Positions 17,183 through 27,344 of a stretch of 64,000 nt of DNA are shown piece by piece. Under the pieces are notes generated by a model. It did not search any database, was not told the origin of the DNA, and saw nothing but the letters and a program-made list of their open reading frames with translations. Every line of letters begins with the position of its first letter. Within the stretch, counting starts at the first letter, position 1. This DNA comes from CAUZIZ01 sp965218775 (GTDB taxonomy: Bacteria; Acidobacteriota; UBA6911; RPQK01; JAJDTT01). The DNA is taken from positions 124,001 through 188,000 of the forward strand of contig CBDCLS010000006.1 of the NCBI GenBank assembly GCA_965218775.1, read 5' to 3'. Made by a program: the position numbers and the translations under genes.

Positions 17183-18006
17183 TACTGCTTTCTCCTGCGA
17201 ACGATGAACTTGGCGGTTCGCTTGTTTCTCCGAGTCCGGTAACCCTTGGTCTTCCATCCCCAGGGAGAGGTCGGATGGCGTCCACCGGAGGTCCTTCCTT
17301 CACCACCACCCATCGGATGGTCCACCGGGTTCATGGCCACACCTCGGACTTTGGGACGACGGCCACGCCAACGCATCGCGCCCGCTTTGCCCAGGGAGAC
17401 GTTCTCGTGGTCCAGGTTACCCACCTGTCCCACCGTCGCCCGGCAAAGAATGTGCACTCTTCTTACTTCGCCTGAGGGAAGCTTGAGCTGAGCGTAAGTC
17501 CCCTCCTTCGCCAACAGCTGGGCCGAGCCCCCTGCTGAGCGCACCATCTGTCCTCCTCGACCCCGAGTCAGCTCGATGTTGTGGAGCAACGTCCCGAGGG
17601 GAATATTGACGATCGGAAGACAGTTACCCGGGAGGATATCCACATCGGGGCCAGAGGCGATCTCGTCTCCCACCTTCACTCCAGCGGGAGCAAGAATATA
17701 GCGCTTCTCTCCGTCTTTGTAATGGAGACGGGCGAGATTTGCGCTTCGATTGGGATCGTATTCGATCGCGGCTACCTTTGCCGGGATCCCATCCTTGTTG
17801 CGCTTGAAATCAACGATCCGGTAGCGCCGCTTGTGGCCACCGCCCCGTCGGCGCACGCAGATCTTCCCCGAGTTATTGCGGCCGCTGATCCTTTTCTTGC
17901 CTTTGGTCAGCCGCTTCAGCGGTTTGATGTCGGTCAGCTCATCCCGGGTCTGCACGGTTCGGAAACGCGTCCCGGGAGAAGTTGGTTTGTAGCTTCTCAA
18001 TGCCAT
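17182..18006 (-). CDS. rplB: 50S ribosomal protein L2
   Basis: Core large-subunit protein of 274 residues needed for peptidyl transferase activity. RYKPTSPGTR-type start (LRSYKPTSPGTRFRTV), GRNNSGKICVRRRGGGHKRR and the C-terminal VAMNPVDHPMGGGEGRTSGG are hallmark segments. Confidence 0.98.
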   Translation of the reverse strand: MALRSYKPTSPGTRFRTVQTRDELTDIKPLKRLTKGKKRISGRNNSGKICVRRRGGGHKRRYRIVDFKRNKDGIPAKVAAIEYDPNRSANLARLHYKDGEKRYILAPAGVKVGDEIASGPDVDILPGNCLPIVNIPLGTLLHNIELTRGRGGQMVRSAGGSAQLLAKEGTYAQLKLPSGEVRRVHILCRATVGQVGNLDHENVSLGKAGAMRWRGRRPKVRGVAMNPVDHPMGGGEGRTSGGRHPTSPWGWKTKGYRTRRNKRTAKFIVRRRKQ

Positions 18007-18012
18007 GATGTC

Positions 18013-18312
18013 CTACGCAGTCTCTAAGAATTCCGGCATCTTCTGATCCGGCTTAAGGGTGACAATGGCCTTTTTCCACCTGGCGCGCCGTCCACTATAT
18101 CGGCCCTGCCGTTTGACCTTGCCCTCAAAGTTCGCAGTCCGCACCTGCTCGACCTCTACACTGAAAATCCTCTTTACAGCTTCCTTCACCTGATGCTTGC
18201 TCACGCTCTTGTCGACCTTGAAGACCACCACGCGGCCCTCACTCTGCTCCTTCTGCAGCGCTGCCTTCTCGGTGATATGCGGGTATCTCAGAATATCAAA
18301 GGATTCGGTCAT
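18013..18312 (-). CDS. rplW: 50S ribosomal protein L23
   Basis: Exit-site protein of 99 residues, docking site for trigger factor and SRP. Segments ILRYPHITEKAALQKEQ and VFKVDKSVSKHQVKEAVKRI are typical. Its start overlaps the rplD stop by 4 nt. Confidence 0.96.
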   Translation of the reverse strand: MTESFDILRYPHITEKAALQKEQSEGRVVVFKVDKSVSKHQVKEAVKRIFSVEVEQVRTANFEGKVKRQGRYSGRRARWKKAIVTLKPDQKMPEFLETA

Positions 18313-18935
18313 CGCAGTAACACCTCCTGCAATTCCAGCAGCGAGCCTTTGCTAATCATCAAATGGCCGCAGTTGAGCAAGTCATAGATGTTCAACCCGA
18401 TGGGCTGCACCATCTTGATCCCGCGAAGATTGCGGGTACTGAGAAACAAATTACGATTCTCCCGGGCGTCGACCACCAAAACCTTTTTCTCCAGCCCGAA
18501 AGTCTTCATCAAGCCCACAAACTCCTGGGTGCGGTGGCTGGGCAACTCGAAGTCCTCGATGACGAGGAGCCTCTCGTCTTTGAGCTTATCGGACAGTGCC
18601 ATCTTGATAGCCCCACGCCGTTTCTTCTTGGGAAAGGGCTGGCTGTAATCCCGAGGCTGCGGCCCGAAGGTAACACCACCACCGCGCCACAGGGGACTCC
18701 GGCTGCTACCCACCCGGGCTCGCCCAGTTCCCTTCTGCCTCCAGGGCTTCCGTCCTCCGCCCCGGACCTCACCGCGAACCTTGGTCGAATGGGTCCCCTT
18801 CCGTTGACCGGCCAGATAGGCATTTACTGCCTCCCAGACCAGCGATTCAGAAGCCGCATAGGCGAACACTTGATCCGAAAGGTCGAGCTTCTCAACGACC
18901 TTGTTCTTTAAATTCTTGACTTCAACTACTGCCAT
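18309..18935 (-). CDS. rplD: 50S ribosomal protein L4
   Basis: 208-residue assembly protein; in E. coli it also represses the S10 operon. The tunnel loop KGTHSTKVRGEVRGGGRKPW followed by RQKGTGRARVGSSRSPLWRG is diagnostic. A 268-bp element occupies the spacer upstream; its terminal TAAGG lies 15 nt before the ATG and could act as a weak ribosome-binding site. Confidence 0.97.
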   Translation of the reverse strand: MAVVEVKNLKNKVVEKLDLSDQVFAYAASESLVWEAVNAYLAGQRKGTHSTKVRGEVRGGGRKPWRQKGTGRARVGSSRSPLWRGGGVTFGPQPRDYSQPFPKKKRRGAIKMALSDKLKDERLLVIEDFELPSHRTQEFVGLMKTFGLEKKVLVVDARENRNLFLSTRNLRGIKMVQPIGLNIYDLLNCGHLMISKGSLLELQEVLLR

Positions 18936-18950
18936 GAACTGGCTTCACGC

Positions 18951-19228
18951 CTTAGTACCGCGTTTCATAAATAAGCTCACGTTTGTGGCGAGCGCGACGG
19001 TGTCGAGGGCGCGAAGCGACGCCGAGGCGATGCCTGGTATCGTAGAGGAGGAGCGACAAAGCCATCGGCCCGTCCCGTCGCCACCCGCAGGGCAGATGGG
19101 GGTTGTGGACGATCTCTGCGTTCGTCGTCGTCGAAGATGACCAAGCATCGTCTTTCTCCTCCTGCCTTGATCTCGCCTCACAAGCCCCATCTGCAAACGT
19201 GACCGTATTTATGAAATGCGGTACTTAG
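18951..19228 (-). repeat. 268-bp foldback element, copy 2 (rplC-rplD spacer)
   Basis: Same length (18956-19223 = 268 bp) and same CTTAG borders (18951-18955, 19224-19228) as copy 1. The first two thirds of the transcribed strand after CGTTTG are nearly identical to copy 1. The terminal arms differ strongly in sequence from copy 1, yet pair with each other here (17 of 21 variable positions). The upstream arm overlaps the 3' end of rplC: the L3 stop codon (19209-19211) lies inside it. Confidence 0.85.
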
Positions 19229-19859
19229 CCTGCGCTTGCAGGATCAAGACGTAGTTACCTCGACTCCCGGGAACGGCCCCTCTGACCAGCATCAGGTTCC
19301 TCTCCTGGTCGATCTGGACCACTTCCAGGTTACGCACCTTCACTCTCTTGTTCCCCATTCTTCCGGGACCCTTCATCCCTTTGAAAACGCGGCCGGGGTA
19401 GGCACTCTGGCCGATGGAACCGGGAGCCCGGTGAAACATCGAACCGTGAGTCGCTTTGCCCCCACTGAAGCCATGACGCTTGATGACCCCCTGGAACCCT
19501 CGTCCCTTCCCCGAGCCAACTACATCGACTCGGTCAGTCAGCTCGAAGACGTCGTTGACCAGCACCTGGGCTCCAACTTCGAGCGAAGCCTCCTCGCTCT
19601 CCTGATAGGAAAACTCCCTCAGGACCCGAGTAGGCGGAACCTCTGCCTTCTTGAAGTGACCCGTCATGGGTGAGTTCGCCCGCAGGCGCTTCTGCTCTAC
19701 CAGGCCCAACTGAACGGCCTCGTACCCCTCCTTCTCAGAGGTCTTTTTCTGCACGACCACACAGGGACCAGCCTCTAGTACGGTCACCGGAATGACCTTA
19801 CCGTTCTCATCGAAGACCTGGGTCATCCCTATCTTTTTACCGATCAAGCCGCCGATCAT
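19209..19859 (-). CDS. rplC: 50S ribosomal protein L3
   Basis: 216-residue assembly-initiating protein. Start MIGGLIGKKIGMTQVFDENG; core GFSGGKATHGSMFHRAPGSI and KGMKGPGRMGNKRVKVRNLE. The final codons (AKYRIS and stop) are encoded by the arm of the 268-bp element, implying that the native C-terminus was replaced or adapted. Confidence 0.97.
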   Translation of the reverse strand: MIGGLIGKKIGMTQVFDENGKVIPVTVLEAGPCVVVQKKTSEKEGYEAVQLGLVEQKRLRANSPMTGHFKKAEVPPTRVLREFSYQESEEASLEVGAQVLVNDVFELTDRVDVVGSGKGRGFQGVIKRHGFSGGKATHGSMFHRAPGSIGQSAYPGRVFKGMKGPGRMGNKRVKVRNLEVVQIDQERNLMLVRGAVPGSRGNYVLILQAQAKYRIS

Positions 19860-19861
19860 CG

Positions 19862-20188
19862 TTATTCCTTCTCGCTCCCGAACGCTTTGATCTCGACATC
19901 GATGGCAGCCGGCAGATCGAGCTTCATTAACGCATCTACGGTCTGGGGAGTAGGCTCCAGAATATCCACCAACCGCTTGTGGGTACGGATTTCAAACTGT
20001 TCGCGAGACTTCTTGTCCACATGCGGTGAACGCAGCACGGTATAGCGTCCGATGCGGGTGGGAAGCGGGATCGGACCGGAGACAACCGCGCCGGTGCGTC
20101 TGGCGATTTCCACGATCTCAGTGGTGGACTTATCCAAGGCCCGGTGATCGTAGGCTTTGAGCCTGATTCGAATCTTTTCGTTAGTCAT
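19862..20188 (-). CDS. rpsJ: 30S ribosomal protein S10
   Basis: 108-residue protein; as NusE it also acts in antitermination. Start chosen at ATG 20188 (MTNEKIRIRLKAYDHRALDK), matching the family; a longer upstream frame runs into the tuf spacer. VSGPIPLPTRIGRYTVLRSP and RTHKRLVDILEPTPQTVDAL are signature segments. Only 13 nt follow tuf, joining the str and S10 gene sets. Confidence 0.97.
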   Translation of the reverse strand: MTNEKIRIRLKAYDHRALDKSTTEIVEIARRTGAVVSGPIPLPTRIGRYTVLRSPHVDKKSREQFEIRTHKRLVDILEPTPQTVDALMKLDLPAAIDVEIKAFGSEKE

Positions 20189-20201
20189 TCTTGCTTGCCG
20201 C

Positions 20202-21389
<1,188 letters not shown>

Positions 21390-21442
21390 CACAATCCTCT
21401 CTAGATCAGCGTATCCCTCGGAAGAGGCTCGAATCTGAGCTC

Positions 21443-23536
21443 TCAGGCTCTGCCAACAAGCCTACCCTGTGTCCTCGAGATGACTTCCTCAGCAACCTGC
21501 GGCGCCAGCACTTCGTACCGTCCGAAGTGCATGCTGTAGGTCGCACGTCCTTGGGTAAGTGAGCGCAGCACGGTCGCGTAACCGAACATTTCCTCCAAGG
21601 CAACAGTGGCCGTAATCACCTGACTGCTACCTCGCGGCTCCAGATTTCCTACATTCCCTCTGCGACTGTTCAGATCACCGATAACTTCCCCCAGGTACTC
21701 TTGCGGAACCACGACCTCGATCTTCATCACCGGCTCCAGCAACACCGGTTCGGCTATGCTGACCGCGTCCTTGAACGCCATCGACCCCGCAATCTTGAAG
21801 GCCAGCTCCGAAGAGTCCACATCGTGATACGACCCGTCTAGCAAGGTCACCGTGATGTTTTGCATCTCGTAGCCCGCCAGAGCGCCGCTTTCCATGGCCT
21901 CTCGAACTCCCGTCTCCACGGGTCCGATGAACTCGCGTGGAATGGAGCCACCGACGATACGAGTCTCAAATACGAACCCTTCCCCTTGGTTGGGTTCGAC
22001 GTGAATTTTCACGTCGCCGTACTGCCCACGTCCCCCGGTTTGGCGGACGTAGCGCCCCCGTCCCTCGGCTGACTTCGTGATCGTCTCCCTGTAAGAGACC
22101 TGAGGCTTTCCGACATTGGCTCCGACGCCAAAGTCGCGCAGCAGCCGATCCACGATGATTTCCAGGTGCAACTCCCCCATTCCGGAAATCAGCGTCTGCC
22201 CCGTCTCCTCGTCGGTGTGCGTCTTGAAGGTAGGATCCTCCTGCATCACCTTTCCCAGGGCAAAGCCGAGCTTTTCCTGATCCGCTCGCGTCTTGGGCTC
22301 AATCGCAACTGAGATGACCGGAGAGGGAAACTCCATCGACTCCAGCACGATGGGATTGTTTCTGTCACAGATGGTCTCGCCGGTGACCACTTCGCGCAAA
22401 CCCACGGCGGCTGCGATGTCACCAGCACAGACCTCCGTAATGTCCTCCCGCTTGTTGGCATGCATCTTGAGTAGCCGACCGATTCGCTCCTTGCCCCCTG
22501 AAGACGAGTTGTAGACGGTGGAACCCGATTTGAGCTGCCCGGAATAGACCCTCAGGAAGGCCAGCTGCCCGACGAAAGGATCGGTCATAATCTTGAAAAC
22601 AAGGGCCGAAAACGGCTCATCGTCGGAGGCCCCTCGGACCGCCGGTTTTCCAGCTCCCACGTCGATGCCTTGGACTGGAGGAATGTCCAGTGGCGATGGC
22701 AGATAATCGACAATGGCATCCAACAGCGGCTGCACTCCCTTGTTCTTGAAGGCAGACCCACAGAGGCAAGGGGTAAAGCGAAGGCCACAAGTGCCCTTTC
22801 GGAGAGCCAGTTGCAGGTCCGCGACAGTGATCTCCTCTCCCCCGACGTATTTCTCGAGAACCTGGTCGTCGCCCTCGACTGCCAGCTCAACCATCTTCTC
22901 TCGCCACTGCTGAGCCTGCTCCAGATACTCCGGAGGAATGTCCATCTCGACAAACTCGGCTCCGAGGGTCTCGACCTTGTAGACCCGCGCCTTCATCGTG
23001 ATCAGATCGATGACTCCTGCGAATTCATCTTCCTGCCCCAGCGGGATCTGTATCGGGATCGGAGTCGCGCCCAGCTTCTCGGCAATCGAGGCTACAGAGG
23101 CAAAGAAATCCGCTCCCGCCCTGTCCATCTTGTTCATAAGGGCGATTCGCGGAACTTGGTACTTATCGGCTTGGCGCCAGACGGTTTCCGACTGGGGTTC
23201 GACTCCCGCTACCGCATCGAAGACGGCCACGGCCCCATCCAGCACTCGAAGCGATCGCTCCACCTCGGCTGTGAAATCCACGTGTCCGGGCGTATCGATG
23301 ATGTTGATACGAGCCTGGTTCCATTCGCAGGTCGTAGCGGCCGACGTAATCGTGATTCCCCGCTCCTGCTCTTGAGCCATCCAGTCCATGGTAGCGGTGC
23401 CGTGATGGACCTCTCCCAGCTTGTAGCTTTTGCCGGTGTAATAAAGAATCCGCTCGGTAGTCGTGGTCTTGCCCGCATCGATGTGGGCCATGATCCCGAT
23501 ATTCCGAATGTTTTCGAGCGCGACTTCTCTGGGCAC
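21443..23536 (-). CDS. fusA: Elongation factor G
   Basis: Translocation GTPase of 697 residues. G1 AHIDAGKTTTTERIL, effector EQERGITITSA, G3 DTPGHVDFTAEVERSLRVLD, G4 NKMDRAGADF. Domain IV/V segments GGRGQYGDVKIHVEPNQGEG and SMHFGRYEVLAPQVAEEVI are present. Normal str-operon order (rpsG-fusA-tuf). Confidence 0.98.
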   Translation of the reverse strand: MPREVALENIRNIGIMAHIDAGKTTTTERILYYTGKSYKLGEVHHGTATMDWMAQEQERGITITSAATTCEWNQARINIIDTPGHVDFTAEVERSLRVLDGAVAVFDAVAGVEPQSETVWRQADKYQVPRIALMNKMDRAGADFFASVASIAEKLGATPIPIQIPLGQEDEFAGVIDLITMKARVYKVETLGAEFVEMDIPPEYLEQAQQWREKMVELAVEGDDQVLEKYVGGEEITVADLQLALRKGTCGLRFTPCLCGSAFKNKGVQPLLDAIVDYLPSPLDIPPVQGIDVGAGKPAVRGASDDEPFSALVFKIMTDPFVGQLAFLRVYSGQLKSGSTVYNSSSGGKERIGRLLKMHANKREDITEVCAGDIAAAVGLREVVTGETICDRNNPIVLESMEFPSPVISVAIEPKTRADQEKLGFALGKVMQEDPTFKTHTDEETGQTLISGMGELHLEIIVDRLLRDFGVGANVGKPQVSYRETITKSAEGRGRYVRQTGGRGQYGDVKIHVEPNQGEGFVFETRIVGGSIPREFIGPVETGVREAMESGALAGYEMQNITVTLLDGSYHDVDSSELAFKIAGSMAFKDAVSIAEPVLLEPVMKIEVVVPQEYLGEVIGDLNSRRGNVGNLEPRGSSQVITATVALEEMFGYATVLRSLTQGRATYSMHFGRYEVLAPQVAEEVISRTQGRLVGRA

Positions 23537-23597
23537 TTTTTCTTCTCAGTTAGGCTCATGCCTAGGCTACGGCCGGAAACGAACTCCGGCCCATCGT

Positions 23598-24068
23598 CTA
23601 CCAGCGGTAGTGAGCAAACGCACGGTTGGCTTCGGCCATACGATGGACGTCCTGCCGCTTGCGCAGGGCCCCACCGCGATCACTGGCGGCCTCTATCAGC
23701 TCGCCCGCCAATCTTTCCGTCATGGTCCTTTCATGCCGGCTCCGGGTGTAGGTTACCAACCATCGGATCGCAAGCGATGTCTGACGTCGGGCACTCACCT
23801 CTATCGGAACCTGATAGGTAGAACCACCCACCCGACGAGATTTGGTCTCCACCATGGGTCGAACCTTATCCACTGCCCGCTTGAAGATCTTCATCGGATC
23901 TTCGCCCGTCCGCTCCTGGATCAGGGTCATGGCCTCATAGAAGATCCGCTCAGCAGAACTCTTCTTGCCCTTCTGAGTAATCTTGTTGATGAACCTGGTG
24001 ACCAGCTTACTGTTGTACACCGAGTCGGCCAGAACAGGTCTCTTCGGGACTTCTCGTCTTCGTGGCAT
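23598..24068 (-). CDS. rpsG: 30S ribosomal protein S7
   Basis: 156-residue primary 16S rRNA-binding protein. MPRRREVPKRPVLADSVYNS, LVTRFINKITQKGKKSSAER and C-terminal DVHRMAEANRAFAHYRW are diagnostic. It follows rpsL by 77 nt. Confidence 0.97.
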   Translation of the reverse strand: MPRRREVPKRPVLADSVYNSKLVTRFINKITQKGKKSSAERIFYEAMTLIQERTGEDPMKIFKRAVDKVRPMVETKSRRVGGSTYQVPIEVSARRQTSLAIRWLVTYTRSRHERTMTERLAGELIEAASDRGGALRKRQDVHRMAEANRAFAHYRW

Positions 24069-24145
24069 TCACCGTGCTCCCAATACAAATCAAGCTGCAA
24101 AAGGTGATCTCCAGTTGCAGCTTGTGAAGGGATCGTCCTAGTTGG

Positions 24146-24520
24146 TTAACCTTTCGGCCTCTTGGCCCCGTACTTGGATCGGCTTTTCTGGCGGTCCTCC
24201 ACCCCCGCCGTATCCAAGGTTCCCCGAATTACGTGATATCGCACACCGGGCAAATCTTTAACACGCCCACCTCGAATCAACACAATAGAGTGCTCCTGAA
24301 GGTTGTGACCGACACCCGGGATATAGGTAGTCACCTCAATCCCGTTGGTCAAACGCACGCGAGTGACCTTTCGAAGGGCCGAATTCGGTTTCTTCGGCGT
24401 CTGGGTGTAAACCCGCACGCAAACGCCCCGTCGCTGGGGACAGGACTGAAGAGCCGGACTCTTCGTTTTGGCTCTGGCCTTGCTTCTACCTTTACGCACC
24501 AGCTGGTTGAATGTTGGCAT
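24146..24520 (-). CDS. rpsL: 30S ribosomal protein S12
   Basis: Decoding-centre protein of 124 residues. MPTFNQLVRKGRSK, CPQRRGVCVRVYTQTPKKPN and LIRGGRVKDLPGVRYHVIRG; the lysine of TPKKPN is the classic streptomycin-sensitivity position. First gene of the cluster, preceded by a promoter and an attenuator-like hairpin. Confidence 0.98.
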   Translation of the reverse strand: MPTFNQLVRKGRSKARAKTKSPALQSCPQRRGVCVRVYTQTPKKPNSALRKVTRVRLTNGIEVTTYIPGVGHNLQEHSIVLIRGGRVKDLPGVRYHVIRGTLDTAGVEDRQKSRSKYGAKRPKG

Positions 24521-24550
24521 AGTGTGATGGGCCCTTAATTCCTCAGAAAC

Positions 24551-24580
24551 AAAAAAATGATGCCAACAGAGGCATCATTT
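24551..24580 (-). terminator. Intrinsic terminator/attenuator in the rpsL leader
   Basis: On the minus strand AAATGATGCC and GGCATCATTT form a perfect 10-bp stem with a 6-nt loop, followed by seven T. It starts about 26 nt after the predicted start point and ends about 30 nt before rpsL, so it probably attenuates transcription of the whole translation cluster. Confidence 0.7.
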
Positions 24581-24613
24581 AGATCCACTCCGCCTAATCA
24601 AAGAGCCTGAAGA

Positions 24614-24643
24614 TCTTAGCCTGATCTCCGCTGCCTTGTCAAG
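24614..24643 (-). promoter_or_regulatory. Promoter of the str/S10/spc/alpha cluster
   Basis: Consensus TTGACA at 24638-24643 and TAAGAT at 24614-24619 on the minus strand, 18-nt spacer, giving a predicted leader of about 85 nt before rpsL. It is the only convincing promoter seen for the cluster. Confidence 0.7.
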
Positions 24644-24714
24644 CGGCCGAAACTACTATTATAAAACACCATTTCAGCGAAAATGATAGCCTCCGGGAAG
24701 GAAAAAGAAAAAAC

Positions 24715-24920
24715 CCAAGAAACAAGATACAAGATACAAACAAATTCCAAGTTCCAAGCACCAAATCAAGAAGGAAAACTCACCAGTCATCCGGGCGGCG
24801 TGGGGTCGATGAAACGCTCGAAGGTTTGGAAACTTTGCACTTGGAATTTGAGATTTGTTTGTATCTTGTATCTTGGGATTTGGACCTTGGGATTTGGGCC
24901 TTGGCAATTGGTGTTTGGTA
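24715..24920. repeat. Inverted pair of low-complexity TTTGTTTGTATCTTG repeats
   Basis: Left arm 24715-24770 (ACAAGATACAAGATACAAAC) and right arm 24838-24919 (GTTTGTATCTTGTATCTTGG) face each other across about 70 nt, so the region can fold back. The right arm repeats GGGATTTGG/CCTTGG words up to 5 nt before waaA. The same sequence family occurs at 3503-3570. Confidence 0.75.
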
Positions 24921-24924
24921 GAAA

Positions 24925-26259
24925 ATGCGTATCTGGATGACCCTGTACTCTCTCATCTACACCTTCCTCTTGATCCCCTGGATTTTGAGCTCCCTCTATC
25001 GCTACTTTGCCGAGGGAAAGCGGGTTCATCTGAAGCAGCGAATGACACTGCCGCAAACCATCCAAAGGCTGCCAAGTGCCCCCCAGGAGTCCCGCATCTG
25101 GATTCACGCCGTCTCGGTTGGAGAGGTCAATTCGGTTCGTCCCCTGGTGGAGACTCTCGACCTGCCCTCCTCCCAACTATTCATCTCCACTACCACGGAC
25201 ACGGGGCAGGCCCTCGCTCGGCAGCTTTTCCAGGACCGCGCTCGCGTCTTCTTCTTCCCCCTGGACTGGGAATGGCTCTGCCGCCGCTATCTGCGTGCCA
25301 TCCGGCCCTCCTTGGTCCTGATTGCGGAGACTGAGCTCTGGCCTGGCTTCATAACCAGCGCCGATGCCCTCGGGATTCCGATCGTGATCGTCAACGGCAG
25401 GATTTCGGACCGCTCCTTTCGCGGCTACCGACGCGTCCGGGTTGCAATGCAACCGATCCTGGATCGGGTAGAGCGCTTCTGCATGCAGTCCAACCAGGAC
25501 AAGAAGCGAATGCTGGAGCTGGGAGCTCAGAAAGGACGCGTCCATTGGATCGGCAACCTGAAGTATGACTATGACCTCCCCTCCGCCGAGGAGAAGTTGG
25601 CAGCCGTCAGCCTGGCTCGTCGCCTCCTGCAGCGCAGCCCCGAGAACCTGATCTGGGTCTGCGGCAGCACTCGCGAGGGGGAGGAAGAGCTGTTATTGGG
25701 GGCTTATGTTCGGCTGCGCCAGGATTTCCCTCAGTTGAGGTTGCTCATGGCACCGCGCCACCTGCGCAGATCCGAAGTCATCGAGCGCCTGCTCCAGGAG
25801 CATGCACTACCCTACGTCAAGCGCAGCGACTTCGATCGACGGCGCCAGGAGGAGCTGCTCGAGCAGAAGTGTGATGTGCTCATACTTGACAGCATCGGTG
25901 AGCTTCCATTCTTTTATGAGCTGGGTGACGTCATCTTCGTGGGAGGAAGCCTGGTAGCCACCGGGGGGCACAACATCATCGAAGCGGCCTACTTTGGCAG
26001 ACCTGTTCTGGTGGGGCCGCACATGGAGAACTTTCGGGAGATCGCAGACACCTTCCTCGGAGCCTATGGTGCCCTTCAGGTCCAGGACCCAGAGCAGCTC
26101 ACAGAGAAGATCCGAGACCTGCTGCGCGACGCCAAGGCGCGAGACTGGCTGGGACGGAACGCCCGGAAAGTCGTCCGCGACAACCAGGGTGCGGTGCAGC
26201 GGACCCTGGAAATCGTCGACCAATATCTGGATCGGTCTGGTAGGGCCCCCTCCCCATGA
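24925..26259 (+). CDS. waaA: 3-deoxy-D-manno-octulosonic acid (Kdo) transferase
   Basis: Inner-membrane GT30 glycosyltransferase that adds Kdo from CMP-Kdo to lipid IVA. The 444-residue protein has an N-terminal membrane segment (LYSLIYTFLLIPWILSSLY), WIHAVSVGEVNSVRPLVETL, the catalytic-region ETELWPGFI, and C-terminal GGHNIIEAAYFGRPVLVGPH. The ATG follows a repeat and has no strong ribosome-binding site. Its stop overlaps the lpxK start by 4 nt. Confidence 0.95.
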   Translation: MRIWMTLYSLIYTFLLIPWILSSLYRYFAEGKRVHLKQRMTLPQTIQRLPSAPQESRIWIHAVSVGEVNSVRPLVETLDLPSSQLFISTTTDTGQALARQLFQDRARVFFFPLDWEWLCRRYLRAIRPSLVLIAETELWPGFITSADALGIPIVIVNGRISDRSFRGYRRVRVAMQPILDRVERFCMQSNQDKKRMLELGAQKGRVHWIGNLKYDYDLPSAEEKLAAVSLARRLLQRSPENLIWVCGSTREGEEELLLGAYVRLRQDFPQLRLLMAPRHLRRSEVIERLLQEHALPYVKRSDFDRRRQEELLEQKCDVLILDSIGELPFFYELGDVIFVGGSLVATGGHNIIEAAYFGRPVLVGPHMENFREIADTFLGAYGALQVQDPEQLTEKIRDLLRDAKARDWLGRNARKVVRDNQGAVQRTLEIVDQYLDRSGRAPSP

Positions 26260-27293
26260 GGTGGATACTCTCCAAGCTCTATGCCGTCGTCCTCTTCCTC
26301 AGGGTGCGCCTTTATCGCAGTGGGATCCTGAAGCGGCAGACACTGCCACGCCCCGTGATCAGCGTCGGAAACCTGACCGTCGGCGGCACCGGAAAGACTC
26401 CCTTTGTCCTCTACCTCGCTAGGCTCCTGCAAGAAGCGAGCTACAAGACAGTGGTCCTGAGCCGCGGCTACCGGGGCCGGGCCGAAAACTCCAGTCTTCT
26501 GGTGAGCGACGGCAGCAAGATTCTCTGCCAGCCGGCGGACTGTGGAGACGAGCCCTACCTGCTGGCAAGCAAGCTTCCAGGGGTTGCCGTTGCGGTTGGC
26601 AAGAACCGTCACCGGGTGGCTCTGGACAGGCCAGAGACTCGTGAAGTGGATGTCTATCTGCTCGATGACGGGTTTCAGCACGTCAAGCTCAAACGCAATC
26701 TGGACATTCTGCTTTGGGATGCGGCGGAACCCCTGAGCCGGCTCCAGCTACTCCCGGCGGGTCGACTGCGCGAACCTTTCAAGGCAATTGAGCGCGCCGA
26801 TCTGGTGGTGGTGACGCACGCCCATCTAACCTTCGATTACGAGGAATTGGAGCGTCGGATCCGCCAACATAACAAGATCGCCTCGATCTCCTACTTTTAC
26901 CACGATGCCACCGGAATCTACGACCTCAAGAACGAAAAGACCTATCGGGTGCGGGACTTTTCCGGCAAACCCGTGATCGCCCTGGCCGCCATTGGGAATC
27001 CGGAGGTCTTCATCGAAGACCTGGCACACTATCAGATCGAGGTCGTCGATCGGGCTCTCTTTCGCGATCATCACAATTTTAGCCAGGAGGAGCTGGATAA
27101 GGTGCTCAAGCGCCTGTCGGAACTGAACGCCGACGGCCTGATGACTACGGAGAAGGACGCGGTTCGTCTGAAGACACTTGATTTCCCGGAAGAGCAGATT
27201 TTCGTCTTTCAGATCGATTTCCGCCCCGAGGATGCGGCCGAGCATCGGAAGTCGTTTCTTTCAGAAATGGACAACCTCCTTGAGCCGCACTAG
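26256..27293 (+). CDS. lpxK: Tetraacyldisaccharide 4'-kinase
   Basis: Phosphorylates the 4' position of the lipid A disaccharide at the inner membrane. 345 residues with N-terminal hydrophobic helix, P-loop GNLTVGGTGKTPF (about 38-50), LSRGYRGR, and DDGFQHVKLKRNLDI. Overlaps waaA by an ATGA, and the pair is followed at 51 nt by waaF, forming an LPS operon. Confidence 0.95.
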   Translation: MRWILSKLYAVVLFLRVRLYRSGILKRQTLPRPVISVGNLTVGGTGKTPFVLYLARLLQEASYKTVVLSRGYRGRAENSSLLVSDGSKILCQPADCGDEPYLLASKLPGVAVAVGKNRHRVALDRPETREVDVYLLDDGFQHVKLKRNLDILLWDAAEPLSRLQLLPAGRLREPFKAIERADLVVVTHAHLTFDYEELERRIRQHNKIASISYFYHDATGIYDLKNEKTYRVRDFSGKPVIALAAIGNPEVFIEDLAHYQIEVVDRALFRDHHNFSQEELDKVLKRLSELNADGLMTTEKDAVRLKTLDFPEEQIFVFQIDFRPEDAAEHRKSFLSEMDNLLEPH

Positions 27294-27344
27294 TGTAACA
27301 AGGGAACCTTGGGCCATGAGGCCCTGCGATTTGGAACCTTTCCA

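Noticed and set aside
24715..24920. CRISPR-like or tandem array near waaA
   Set aside because: The words vary in length and face each other as inverted arms, without spacers.
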